Shown: one piece after another, positions 46,386-57,778 of the stretch
How the letters are laid out: each line of letters starts with the position of its first letter
Position numbering within the stretch: the stretch's first letter is position 1
From: Pascua guehoae
Taxonomy: Eukaryota > Basidiomycota > Tremellomycetes > Trichosporonales > Trichosporonaceae
Assembly: GCA_001600415.1 (NCBI GenBank)
Contig: BCJX01000013.1
Location: 322,753-386,752 of the forward strand
Direction: 5' to 3'
DNA: 64,000 nt
Position numbers and translations under genes: made by a program
Notes under the pieces: generated by a model
Databases searched by the model: none
What the model saw: only the letters and a program-made list of their open reading frames with translations
What the model was told of the DNA's origin: nothing

Positions 46386-47272
46386 CGTCCAAACTGGCGT
46401 CAGCACCTCGTCAAACATCAAACATCCATCGGCACCCATCCAAACACGACTTTGACGAGCGGTTGACAGCACTTTGAGTGGCTTGGAGATAAGTGCGTGG
46501 CGCTCGGATTACCCACCAATGGCACATGTCGCCTCGGTGCTTCAGACCCTGTGCGCTGCATAACGAGTAACGGGGACCCACACACACATGGCGGTGCCGG
46601 GTGCCATGGGGGCAGGATCCCCGAGGCGGGTGTTACGGGGGTGTTATGATATTGTGATGGCCGTAATGGTGGCGCAGTCGTCGGTGGCTTTACTACATTT
46701 GGGGTGCTCGTTGAGGTGCTCATTGGGTGTGTTTGACGAGGTGTTGACGCCGGATTTCTGGTGAGTTGCGTCAGTGGTTAGTCACTGGTAGCAGGGAGCG
46801 TGAGTCGTCGGGCTGCGCGAGACGTTGGAGAGTGCAGGACGCCTGCCGTGTACGATAGGGTGGGTAGGTCAGTGAGAGGACCCAGTTTGGGCAGCCTCCT
46901 CCTGGTTGGTCTGTGGCGAATAGAGTGCAGTGAACGCAGACACCGCCGAGCCGATTTCCGGTGGTCTCGGAAGTGATGGCCAAGAACAAATTGCTGTGCA
47001 TCACTTAATTTCATTCTCCGTGAAAAGGCAGAGCAGTGCTGTGCGACATCATAAAGGCCTAACGTGTGTGCATTTGCACCGCTGTGCTCTGACCCAAGAC
47101 CGGGAGTGATAAAAGTGAGCGTAAACGTTGAACAAACCTCCGCAGGTGGCGGGGATAGACAAAGGGCAAGGTGATGTCCATAATGGCTTAACCAAGAGCA
47201 CAGCTGTTCAGATATAAATTGTGTCACCAGGGTGCGCACACCTGTGTTGAAAAGGCTTCCGAGTCAGGTGAG

Positions 47273-47340
47273 CACGCACACACACACACACCACACAAAT
47301 AAATACACAGCACACACAAACAAATACACACACATGCACA
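47273..47340. repeat. (CA)n microsatellite with ACACAAATAAATACACA interruptions
   Basis: CACACACACACACACC is followed by ACAAATAAATACACAGCACACAC and CAAACAAATACACACACATGC, all CA-based. Confidence 0.85.
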
Positions 47341-48394
47341 CCTACGGAGAAGGTGCGTGACAGATCAATGCCTGTTGACACTGTGATGGCAGCAAGGTGC
47401 AATCTGGCCTTTCCGTCGCTCCACCAGTGTGCAAAGGAGAGCATAAGCATGCATGCGGGGGAGCACAATGACGATAATGCACTGGAAGTATTTACACGCA
47501 CGTCAGAGCATGTAAGACAGGCTACTGCTACACGCGGCACCTTCATAGCCACACAGGCTCGACGTGCAAGATGGCCATCACAGATTGCCACTATGGTTAG
47601 ACACACACACCATGCACATCACGCACGCCGTACACACACGTACACACCTGCCGTTGTTTAATTACCCCGGCTTTTTGTAACGGATTCTCCATGCAGAGTG
47701 CTTGAGTGCTGGCATAGACTCTGCGTTCACGTGCCCATTCAAAGTACTCGTTCGGTAGTGGTGAGAAACAATCAGCTTCGAGTTTGCCAGCTCGGTAAGC
47801 CGTCATTGACCTCCTGTCACAGGCGGTAGACATGTGGCTCGCGGGAATGGGGGTTTGGCAGAACAGGGTTTGTGAGTGAAGATGAAGGTGTGGGCGGCCG
47901 CTTGAGAACTGCAGTAGAGACAGGGACAAAGGAAAGGTCGAGACAATGAGAAAATGAGAAGACTTTAAAGGACCTTGGGAGGAGGACGGCTTCCAGGAGT
48001 GAGAAGGAGTCTTGCCGGAGTGGTCTAGAGCCGGATCTCATCATACGCGCCGAGAGGAGGGTCCCGTGTGGCCGTTTCAAAGTATGCACGGGACAGGACC
48101 CAAACATTGCCAACCGGCTCGAGAACGCGTGATGCTTGTGGTGGGAGGGTGATACTGTGATATGCTGGGACTGGGGTCGAGAAACAACTCGATTGGGTCA
48201 CTATCCTGCGAACTTGGTCGACAAATCGCGCGAAATGTACAGTAGCTGGCGGATGCCACTCGATACCTACCACTGGAATTGGGGCATGGCCAATATCTGA
48301 CGGGCTCCACCATTTCCCCCTTCGCTTTCCCCCTCGCCAGCAGCTAGATGACATTTCGACAACGCCGCACCACACGACACCACAACCACAACTA

Positions 48395-51300
48395 TTATTG
48401 TGTCGGGCGCTTTTCTGCCGGGGCCGCACCGAGGTCGCTGTCGGCGGACTGAATTGATTCGTCGCTCTCGATGCCCAGCTTGTATACCCGAATAGCCTCG
48501 TCGTCGAGGAAGCGGCGGCACTCGATGCGGCTCTTGTCAACGTCGACGCAGAGGAGAATCGCCATGGCGAAACCCGCCAGCGCGAGGAGGAATGTAAAGG
48601 GCATATTTCCATTGCCGGAGCGGTCGATGATGGCCGACGAGACGAATGGGCCGATGAAGGAGGAGGTTTTCTGTGGGTTAGCTGAGAAATTGGGGGGGCG
48701 CGGGGGGGGGACGGGTTGGGAAACCTACGCCGATGATGGAGAAGAGGGCAAAGAATAGGAACTGCGGTTAGCGATGAAGTACGACGGGACCTCACCTCCT
48801 TGCCGCGCGGCACCACCTCGGAGATCATCGCTTGCTGTTTTTGTTAGACACGGTATGTATCACGGGTCAAAGGCCAGACTCACAGAGATGGCGTACCAGG
48901 GGCACACAAAGATCTGCTGTCAGCGCCGCCGCTGTAGTGCTCTTACGCCGTAGTATGCCTGGTATGCCTGTGAATGTCAGCGAGAAGCTGAAAGGATGAT
49001 GGATTATACGTACCCAGAACTCCCACGCATTGTGGAAACCAAACGACTGCTGCGTGATGCCAATACAGCCCCAGGACGCGAGCATCATGATAAAGATGCC
49101 GTTCTGTCCGTTAGTCTCTCGTCTCAAGATCTCTCCCCTCTCTGGCCGCGTTCCACAGACGTACAGCTATGAGCATGGTCTTGGTGCGGATGACCCAGCG
49201 CTTCTGGATGAGCCAGAAGACTCCGATTCTGTACAAAAGTGTCAGCTGTAGCTCTATAGCGCCCGTGGCGGCACGCACCCGAGTGCCTGCGCTGCGATAC
49301 CGTCGATCAGGAGGCTGCTGTCAGTTTTATCGCCATTGGTGGCGCACTAGTTGAGCGTCTTGGTGTCATACGAGACAACCTCGTTTTGGAGCGTCGCGAT
49401 GACTAAGGAGTAAGTATGGCGGGGTCTGCATGAGTGAGCTGACCAGTGACTGGGAGTGTCAGCAGTGTGTCCCATATGGTCTTGAATCAGCACTGACCAA
49501 GGGTATTGAGGGCGTCTCCGAGGAAGAAGAAGGCCGCCTGCAGTGAGCAAACCTACGAGTGTAGATTACCCACAAGATAGATGAATGTCTGTTTGAGACG
49601 GCGGCATAGGCGGAAGGCATGGTAGATTTGCTTGATCCTGCAACGGTCAGACGCGACCCCGTTGGTCTGGGGCACTCACCCCGCGGAGAGGTAGGTCGTA
49701 TTGGGCGGCAGCTGGTTGCCTGGTCGATACTGCTCCATCAAAAACCACGGGAGAGCGCAGACAACTAGGCCGGGGTTAGTATTAGGCTGTTTCATCCAAC
49801 ACGTCCGACTCACTCCACACCCCGGCACTGTACGCGCACACAATACTAAGCGCACGCGTGTTGCTCTCGGTGTCGTCGTGTTTGATGATGCCTTCGAGAA
49901 TTCCGACCAGGACAGCGAGCACGATGAGCTCGCCGGCCGAGCATACGAAGAAGGACACGTTGGCTAGGCGGTTGCGCTGAAGCATGTCGAGGTCGTCGTG
50001 GGATTTCTGGCTGGGAGTGTTAGGTGTGCTTTACGGCTTAGGCAACGGTGAGGTCGAAGTGAGGTCATATCCTAATCGCCGGTTTGTCTCGTGGGGGAAT
50101 ACGAAGAGAGAGAGAGACGGGAAGGGTGAGACCCCCGAGACGACATGCCTCAGCGACTAGAATAGTAAGGGCCAAGCACACTCACTCCACATCGCCATTC
50201 GCCAAGTCCTCTTCGCTCTTCTGGAGGATGGGCAGATCACGCGCGAGGCCCGGGAACGCGGCCGTCCAGAATGTGAGCGCTCCCTGGTATCCGATGAGAC
50301 CGAGGATATACAGCGCGGTGCCCGTTTGCCACCTGCAGAGTCAGTGCCTGAACAAGATGCTGGGCAGGGGGGTGATGGTACAAGTTACCACTCGAGTGTT
50401 GCCTCGGCCTGCGGGTCTGCAACGACCCCCGGTCCACTCACTTGCTCGGCTCCATGACGCCGAGCCACCCAAAGCTCACACCAATGCCCAAGATTGTGAA
50501 TGCAATGGTGATAAACGGGCGCCAGTGGCCATAGTCGGCAAACGAGCCGACGAGAAGGTAGAGGACTGCCTGGATGGCAAAGGAGAGGCCATTGGTGATG
50601 AGGACGATCGAGTTGACTGCGTGCGTGAGCCTAGACTCTCGAACCGCCCGCTGGCACCCGGCTCCAGCTGGGGTTGATCTTGTTGGGCAAGGCGACTTAC
50701 TGGAACGTTCCTGGCCGAATGCGACCAGATTACAGGCTGTATGTCAGTACCATGACACTCGTCCTGGACGTGTGCGCCACGCAGTTTACGTCAAGAGCCA
50801 GTTGCACACTCACCACCATCACCACACGGCTGGGTGCCCCTGGGGAATGCTGGGTCCCAGCCGGCAAGGTACAGGAGGTTCTGCCACGCGCTGATGGCAA
50901 AGTTGAACGGGCCTGGTGTGTGAGTTCTCGTCAGTGCGAAGGGGAGGCTCTGGGTGGGTTGGGGTGTGGGATGAGGAGCCACGGGCGCTTAGTACCACGA
51001 CCCAACAAGACAGGCTGAGGCACCTCGTGTACGAGCCACGCGTATCCAGACTGAGGGCATGTTGCTCTCAGCCGTTGCGGGTGCTTGTGGTGGGTTGCCC
51101 GCGCGTTCGAGTCGCGACGCGGCACCCCTGCCCCCGACCGACGTAGTTGTAAACAAGACAGAAGCCACGCGCTCGCGTGACGCAATACCCAGCACAAACG
51201 GCACGACGCACCCAGACCAGAGTTGCCGACATAGTAGATATACCATGCCTGCCGGGTCAGCATCCCCCCTCCCCAACTTCAACTTGACTTGCCCAGATCT

Positions 51301-51499
51301 CCTTGCGGGTGGTCGTCTTGCGCTCGCCCGTGATGGGGAGGGGCGAGGCAAAGAGCGCCGCCTCGTCGAGCACGGCCGACGTCGAGTGCACGCTCGTCGC
51401 GCGGCTCTGGCGGCGCGAGGCGCGGCGCGCGAGGCTGTCGCGGTGCTGGCCGGTGCCGGCGGTGCCAGCTTCGGCAGCGTTCAGTTCGTCTTTGCCCAT
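48395..51499 (-). CDS. ATG22: Atg22-family vacuolar amino-acid effluxer, 19 exons
   Basis: The exons are 51499-51293, 51248-51212, 50912-50814, 50736-50701, 50616-50442, 50332-50186, 50010-49814, 49764-49680, 49637-49574, 49537-49498, 49402-49348, 49314-49279, 49228-49165, 49103-49014, 48967-48947, 48913-48884, 48834-48796, 48761-48729 and 48670-48395. Every phase agrees and the product is 576 residues. Family marks are WYIYYVGNSGLGPFNF and SAWQNLLYLAG (TM1), INSIVLITNGLSFAIQAVLY, WQTGTALYILGLIGYQGALT, YLLIDGIAAQALGIG, QAMISEVVPRGKE and KTSSFIGPFVSSAI. About 12 spans are predicted. Known Atg22 exports leucine and other amino acids from the vacuole after autophagic breakdown. The second exon follows a GC-AG intron (donor GCAAGT). 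Several exons are 21-40 nt and several introns 33-36 nt. Paralogues occur in fungi, so the symbol denotes the family. Confidence 0.93.
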
Positions 51500-52655
51500 G
51501 CTGTTTGTTGTTGTTGGTGGAGTGGGAAGACGGATGGGCGATCAGCAACTCGCCAACTGCTTCGTACCCTCGTTCAGCCAGGACCAGGACCAGGACTGGG
51601 CTGGCTCAGAGCTTGCAGGCTTGCAGGCTTGCTACATGACTGTTTTGCATCGACGCATCATGGCTGCCTCTCGCGATATCCCTAGCGTGGTGTCGGCTCG
51701 GGTGTCGGAGCTACCAAGCGACCGGGCAACCGCGGCGTCACAGGAAAGCACTAGTCTTCTCTGCCTGCGGCAACAACAACAGGGTAACTGCCCACATGGG
51801 CTGGGTGGGCGTTTAGGAACCTGATGGGACCTGAGCCGTCATGTAGTGCGTCGTCCAAGGTGACAACCTTGGGCGTGAGGTGTTTGTTCAGGTTAGATAG
51901 CCAAGTGGGATCATGCTCGACCATGCCTCTACCATATGGCAAAATGACATCATCCAGACCACGCGCCCGCCACAACGTCGCTTGGCCGGTCCCAGAAAAG
52001 CTTCACACTCCACCGCAGCTAGGCCCATGTGCCTTGGCCCATCTGTCAGGTTTCACGCTTTCACACCGTTCACTGCCGCCGGCGCGGGCGCGCATGCAAG
52101 CATGCAGGGCAGCCACGGCTCGCTAACATGCCAGCAGCGGAGGGGCGACGAAAGGGTCAGACTCGGGACTCCTGGCCTCGTGAGCACTTTTAATATCGAC
52201 CAAGTGATCTGTCCAATGAGGGTTGTAGTATTGAACCAGAGCCGACTGCACAAGCTGCACCTGATCATCGAGACGTTAGCAGGTGTCTCTGCAGTCTCTG
52301 TAGTTTTCCCATCCCCCTTCTAGTCACTGGTAGCGGAGACAACACCCGCGAGGCCCGAAGTGTGCCTCGCGCACATGCTAAAAGGCCAGAAACTCGTGAG
52401 TGTCAGTCTGGTTGCTGTTTGACGACCACGACATGTGGCGTTTGACAGATCGACGTCGGTATGCTTGAATGTCTCTAAAGTCTGCGCTTGCTCATTCCAG
52501 TGTTCCAAAAGCCATGGCCCCGTCGTCCTTTTGGCGCGCGTCTGTGTGGACACCGGTGGGTGAACACAAGTCGGAGCTACCATACATCGTTTCCGTTCTC
52601 TTCGCCAGCTGAGACATGTTTCACCCTTCTAACCATGGAACTGCCTACTCCGGCA
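51500..52655. other. Intergenic, about 1.2 kb, no gene seen
   Basis: This holds the ATG22-type promoter and the 3' flank of the next small gene. No TATA element or coding segment was recognised. Confidence 0.5.
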
Positions 52656-53066
52656 CTACTGCCGCGCGCCGCCGTCGGTCACCATCTCCCACTCACTCCA
52701 CGCCGAGTCGGGCACCGAGCTGTGCCGCCGCTTGCGGTCGGGCTCCACGTCGTGGCCACCACCACACTTGACCTTGGCAAGGGCCTTGCTGACAGCGTGG
52801 CTGAGTGTCATCTTGGCGCGTTGGGTGAGCGAGCCCCGCTGGCGGTCGCTGTCGGTAAAGGCCCCGCTGCTAGTGCTGCCTGCCGTCGCGGCAGTGGGCC
52901 GGTGCGTGACTTCGCGCGTGGTGGTCGCGGGTGCCAGCTGCGCGTTGCTGGGGAAGAGGAGGGGGAAGATTGCAGAGCCGTATTCGTGGTACAGAAACTG
53001 GTCGATCGGGGGCGTCTGTTGCGTGAGTTGCATGGTGCGTGGGGAGGGACTCACGGTGGCGGGCAT
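52656..53066 (-). CDS. Small orphan protein, 123 or 136 residues
   Basis: The frame runs from ATG 53066 and is open without splicing (136 residues). A 39-nt intron with good sites (53054-53016; GTGAGT donor, CTCAC-like branch region, GCAACAG acceptor) can be removed without changing frame, giving 123 residues starting MPATTPPIDQF. The mature core is TPPIDQFLYHEYGSAIFPLL followed by an Ala/Thr/Ser-rich stretch, a basic helix (QRAKMTLSHAVSKALAKVKC) and a charged tail (PDRKRRHSSVPDSAWSEWEM). I recognise no family. The ordered Tyr/Phe/Pro N-terminus and spliceable intron support a real gene. Confidence 0.6.
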   Translation of the reverse strand: MPATVSPSPRTMQLTQQTPPIDQFLYHEYGSAIFPLLFPSNAQLAPATTTREVTHRPTAATAGSTSSGAFTDSDRQRGSLTQRAKMTLSHAVSKALAKVKCGGGHDVEPDRKRRHSSVPDSAWSEWEMVTDGGARQ

Positions 53067-53948
53067 GGTGGTGTGGGCGGTGAGGACGTGGAGGATGGAT
53101 GCAGAGGGGGCTATGTACTCGGTGGCGAGCCAGCACGCACACGAGACACGAGGAGGCCGGCTAGTTGTTGAATGTCTTTGGCATGTGTCCGCACCGCGTG
53201 CAGTGTGGTTGAGATAGGCTGTTGGTGGTATTGTACACATCCCATCTTTTGTTTTTTGATCGCAACCCTACTTCCCCACACCCTCACGTCCGAGTCTGTC
53301 GGTGAAAAAAGCGGTACACATCCGGTCCGTGCAAAACGCGACTGGTTCCGCGAAGAGAGCAGGTTGTAACGGCGTCACCGAGTGTACAAGCGATGGCAGA
53401 CTGCAAGGGGGTGCAAGGGGGACGTGGTCGTGGCACAACGATGGTATAACAATGGCATAGCAGACTCGACAGACAAACTTCTAACTAGCTACAAGGATCT
53501 TGGCGGCACGACGAGGCCGAGGTATACAACATGTCTGCGTGCCAGCATCATCGAGCAACGTCGCCGGGTCCGCGTACAAGCCATGGCCATTGGGGGACCC
53601 AGAGAAGTCCGTCGGCATGGTTTGACAGCATCTGCTCGTGGTTGTGCGCTTGGATTGCCTAGTGTCAACTTGCAATTCCATCCTCTCTCCTCTATCAATA
53701 GCTACTTCATCACTCCCTGCTCAATTCCCCGTGCTCATCTACCTTTAACCCCTTGTGACTCACGCTCGACATGGTCCGGCTAATCAGTGGGTTCCCCCAC
53801 GTATCACCCTTGACGCCGTAGTTTTGTGGACGGCTGTAGTTGGCCCATCCCCACTCATTTGGCGAGGCTGGAGTGGCTGGAGCCGCGGGGGTTGGTGCTG
53901 CCGCCTTTTCGCCGGCGGCATCTGGGCCTCTAGCCGCGAACTGGCCGA
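53067..53948. other. Intergenic, no gene seen
   Basis: About 880 bases between two minus-strand small genes contain no coding segment with supporting features. Confidence 0.5.
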
Positions 53949-54578
53949 TTAACCTGTGCTGTTGGTGCTTGAGGCGCTCGGCCCATTGTCTACTGTCAGC
54001 ACGTCGTCTGGGATGGTCTCTTCGTTAACGCTGAAAGCATATGCAAGGTGGGCGCTGTTGTTGCTGTTGATCTCTGCCGGCCTACGCACGGGCCGCCGTG
54101 TGCCGTTCTGGCCCATGGGGGTCTGTGCATAATGCGCTCCGACCGCTGCCATTCGGATGCCGACTGGCCATCACTTACGCGTCCGTCTCCCATCAGCCCC
54201 TTGTCCTTCGTCCCTTTCTTCGCCCTTTCTTTCCCCGCGCACCACCTATCATGACGCTCACACACCCCACACCCGACGCATGACTCACCGATGTGCCTCG
54301 ACGTCCTTGTGGTACTGCTCCAGTTGGCGCTGATACGCCTCCCACATCTTGCGCACAAACGCATCGTCTGCCGCCTTCTTGTCCTCGTTGCGCTTGGCAA
54401 ACTTCTTGTCGAGCTCGCCCTTTTCCTTTTCGAGCTTGTCGAGCCGCTTCTGGAGCCGCTCGCATGTCTTGCGGTACTCTTTCCACTCGCGCTGGATGAC
54501 CTTGTCCTCGTGCGGGACGGGCGGTTTGGGTTTCGATAACCTGCGCATGCCGCCCTTGAAGCGTTCGAGAAAGCTCAT
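53949..54578 (-). CDS. Coiled-coil orphan protein, three exons
   Basis: The exons are 54578-54289, 54245-54179 and 54122-53949, giving 176 residues. Introns of 43 and 56 nt have GTGAGT/GATAG and GTAAGT/CACAG ends. The start MSFLERFKGGMRRLSKPKPP is basic and amphipathic. Residues about 28-95 are a strong coiled coil of Lys/Glu-rich heptads (RKTCERLQKRLDKLEKEKGE, FVRKMWEAYQRQLEQYHKD). Exon 2 is Lys/Gly-rich (KERAKKGTKDKGLMGDG). Exon 3 gives a basic RRPVRRPAE patch and an acidic Ser/Thr tail (NEETIPDDVLTVDNG). No family was recognised; a structural or adaptor role is likely from the coiled coil alone. Confidence 0.75.
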
Positions 54579-55877
54579 CTCGGAGATGGTGGGTAGATGA
54601 AGGTAGTAGCGGTGAGTGTGAAGTGCGGTTTGGACCCAGGAAGTCGAGGACGCGACGGGTGGTAGCACCGATGGTGGCGAGACTCGGGACCGAGCAGTAG
54701 TGGTGAGATGGAGATCGGAATGGAGTAGCGATGCGATGAAGTCAAGTAAACGAGTAGGCGGCAGCCAGCCGGAGATATGGTGAGCAGAAGGAGGAACAGG
54801 TGTGTGAGAGAGAATGAGCGGGAGGAAGACGTGGGGGGGCACGGATGGAAGGATGTGCAGTAGTTGAACAATACTGCTGGAGAACCCAAAGGAGTAAAAG
54901 GGGGTGCATGGTGGCCGTGATGGCGAAAAGCGCTTGACGAGACGCGCTGCTGAATGCTGTGCACATGGCCACTCACATGTGCTGTCTGCTGCTGCATGCG
55001 ATAGGTACAGGACATTGGCCGAGTCGGGTTGGGTCACCACCAAGTTAGACATTGTCATGCACGAACCCAGCGCCACTGACCACAGCATGCCTGGTGGCGC
55101 TCGGGCGCGGATCCGAACCGAGCCCGTGGGCCGAGTAGAGTATCGAGTCTGGAACGTTCAACAACATTGGGACAGCTCAAAGAGGGCTCGTGCACCCTTC
55201 AGAAGCAACTCTCATTCTCGCCATCCTTCACTCATCGCCCAAAGCGGGCATGTCCGTCACGGGGAGGGGGGCGGGGCGTGCCGGGGGAGGACGCGCCGGG
55301 GGAGGACGCGGCCCAGGCGTGCCGGGGACGACGCGGCCCACGCGCGGCATGCACGTCACGACCAGTCCCTGCACGCGGATTGCGTGTCGTGCGCTGCCGC
55401 ATGCCGCACTGCCTTTAGCCTCCCTTTCTCCATTGCAGAGTATGACAGGCCACAGCCTTGCACTCGACTTACCCTTTGCCGTACACTCGACTTGCCCTTT
55501 CTGACACTCACCTCTGCATCACCGCCGAACGAAACCCCTCTAGTGTCGATCCTGACAGCCGCACGGTTACAGACGTGCTTTGACAAGTGGCACACAAGAG
55601 CACGAGTGTCTGCTCGTAACACACCCCTAACATGTGTTGTACCTCTTCAACATGGAGAAGCACGCAGCTTTGGTGTTGCAGTGCGAGAACCGGTTGAAGC
55701 AAATGAACAATTTGCAAATGTGCGTGTTCGAGGACGAGGGACCTGGGGGCTGAGCGAGTAGGCCGCACGAGGTGTGCATGCTGCACAGGTCAGCGACGGT
55801 ATATACCCACCTCGCCTGCAATTGCCACTCTTCAATCACTTACTCTTCACCAAGTGCCGCCTCAAGTGTTTCTCCGG
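54579..55877. other. Divergent intergenic region, no supported gene
   Basis: This lies between the coiled-coil gene (leftward) and the TPR-like gene (rightward). GGGGGAGGACGCGCC repeats occur at 55280-55320. A 33-codon frame at 55653-55754 (MEKHAALVLQCENR...) is peptide-like but could not be spliced into the next gene. TATATA stands at 55800. Confidence 0.5.
55800..55805 (+). promoter_or_regulatory. TATA element (GGTATATACC)
   Basis: TATATA lies 78 bases upstream of ATG 55878 and is followed by a C/T-rich leader, which helped to decide the start of the next gene. Confidence 0.6.
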
Positions 55878-57350
55878 ATGCTGGACACGATCAACATCAC
55901 GGGCGGTGCCGACGCCTCGTTCGTCCACTCGCAGTTCACGCTGGGCGGGGACCGGCTCAAGGACGTGCGTATCGCGCCCCTGGGTCCCGAGCACTACGAG
56001 CAGCGCGACAAGTCGCTCAACGAGGTGATCTGGTCACTGTACCCGGTCGGCGTGGACTGGGAAACGCTCAGCGAGCGCATCGAAGACGCGACGCAGTCGC
56101 GCGACTTGTGAGTTTGACCTGGGTGCCGAAGATTCACCCCAGCCCTTGTTCTGTACACTGACGCGCACACAGGTTCCACGAAGCAAACGGCCCCTATTGG
56201 GCAAGCGGGCACGGCGCCAAGCTCGTCGAGCTCCACGAGCGCCTGCGCGTGCTTGTAAACTACCAGACCATGATCATGATCCACCGTGATCTGTGCAGCG
56301 ACCATTCACACCTGGCGCCCGAGCGCATGCCCCAGCCCAAGGTCCTTCTGGATATCGTCAACTGCTGTGTGCGGGCCATCAACGGCGCCACAACTGACAT
56401 GTACAACGTCCCGCCGCCGGCGGCCCGGCATGTCATGTCCGTCAAGGAGCATGTGGCGCGTGCCACCCAGTGCAAGGAAGAGGGCAACGAGTGAGCTTGT
56501 GGCCGGCCGCACAATACATATTACGCTCTACTTATAGCCAGAGCTTTCAGGCGCGGTCAGTACTGGACCGCCGTCGGGCTGTACCACTTTGGCCTCGCGG
56601 CGCTCTACCCGTGGACGGCTACCCCGCTCCTCTTCAACCCCGCCGACGCCGTCGCAACTGGCATTGCTAAAATGTAAGTAAATTGCGCCGTGCCGGCGTG
56701 TGGAGGTATTAGGTGCTTGTTGTAGGAACGGCGCGGCTTTGAGTGAAGTCTTAAGAGTACAAAGAGGATTAGGGTCAACGGACCGCCCGACCAACCCATC
56801 AACGTCACGAGCGCAACAGTGCTGACCACGCAGCGAGGCCTCCCTGTGGTTCAACCTCTCGGTCGCGTTCCTCAAGCTGCGCGGTACGGGTACGGGCCTC
56901 ACCTTTGAGGGCTGCGGTGCCGTAATGTGCATCGAGGCCATCATCGAGAGCCGGTACGCTGCCCCGTCGACGCTCGCCAAGGCGTACAAGTGTGAGTTGC
57001 AGTGCGAGTTGCAACCTGCGCCAGTCCTGAAAACCTGAACATGCAAACAACTGCTGAACAAGATAGACATGGCCGAGGCGCGCCGTTGGATGGCACACCA
57101 GCTCGAGGACTCGAAGGAACCGCGCGACATTGTCGTTATCGACCAGGCGCCCCTGTTCGCACAGGCATCGGACAAGGTCGCACAGGGCATCGAGCGCATT
57201 GTTGGGGTTAGGGAGTGGGCGCACCAGAGGTGCTACGACGTGCACGTTTGTGCTGGCGTGTCCATGTCAACGGCCTTTGCCATGACCGCCCAGCCGGGTT
57301 TTCAGGGGATTATCTCTGTTGGGACTCAGAATGAGATTATTCGCATGTGA
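55878..57350 (+). CDS. Orphan protein with a TPR-like helix pair, five exons
   Basis: The exons are 55878-56107, 56173-56490, 56542-56673, 56834-56991 and 57067-57350, giving 373 residues in consistent phase. The start follows a TATA element by 78 bases. Exon 1 begins MLDTINITGGADASF. Exon 2 is helical (GHGAKLVELHERLRVLVNYQ, PKVLLDIVNCCVRAI). The exon 2/3 junction gives ARATQCKEEGNEAFRRGQYW followed by TAVGLYHFGLAALYP, a textbook first TPR of the kind found in co-chaperones (EGN-x-F--G-Y--A---Y). Exon 4 continues with the expected second helix pair (EASLWFNLSVAFLKL; IEAIIESRYAAPSTLAKAYK). The C-terminus (IERIVGVREWAHQR) is helical, then ends VGTQNEIIRM. A cytosolic scaffold with TPR-mediated binding is plausible; the family is unknown. 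Confidence 0.85.
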
Positions 57351-57778
57351 GCGCCCAACCCCCCAAACCCCGAATCCCCTCCCCCTCGGCGCACAGATCG
57401 GCACAGTACAGAATCTATATTATATAAAGCAAAGATGCTCGAGATAAACCATGTGGAAGCTGCGTGGTTTCCGCATGGCCCGCATGCCTGCTGCTGCGCG
57501 GGGAAGGAGATCGAGAAGGATTGTGTGTGTGTATGTGTGTGGTGCGGGGGGGTGGGGGTGTGGTCTGGGAGGAGACGTGAGACGATCTGGCGGCCTGGCG
57601 GGTCCGTGTTGAGTTTCTCTAGCACCGTGCAAATTCTTTGTCTTTTTCTTTTGCACGGATCGGTTTCATCATCCATAAATGCGTTTTCCTACACACATGT
57701 CTCTACGACACTACATCTGCTCATTTTCAAAGAATCAAACAACCCAGTTCTGCAGTACAGTATGCACAACACTACACG
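57351..57778. other. Short convergent intergenic region
   Basis: About 430 bases lie between the stops of the TPR-like gene and the first gag-like gene. An A/T-rich TATATTATATAAAG stretch at 57415-57428 probably belongs to a 3' end. A GTGTGTGTGTATGTGTG run lies at 57523-57540. Confidence 0.5.

Larger units (their letters stand above)
46215..48394. other. Intergenic, about 2.2 kb, with CA repeats; no gene seen
   Basis: The left end holds the TATA element of the KEN-box gene. (CA)n-rich sequence occupies 47273-47340 and again 47600-47645. No coding segment was recognised. Confidence 0.5.
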
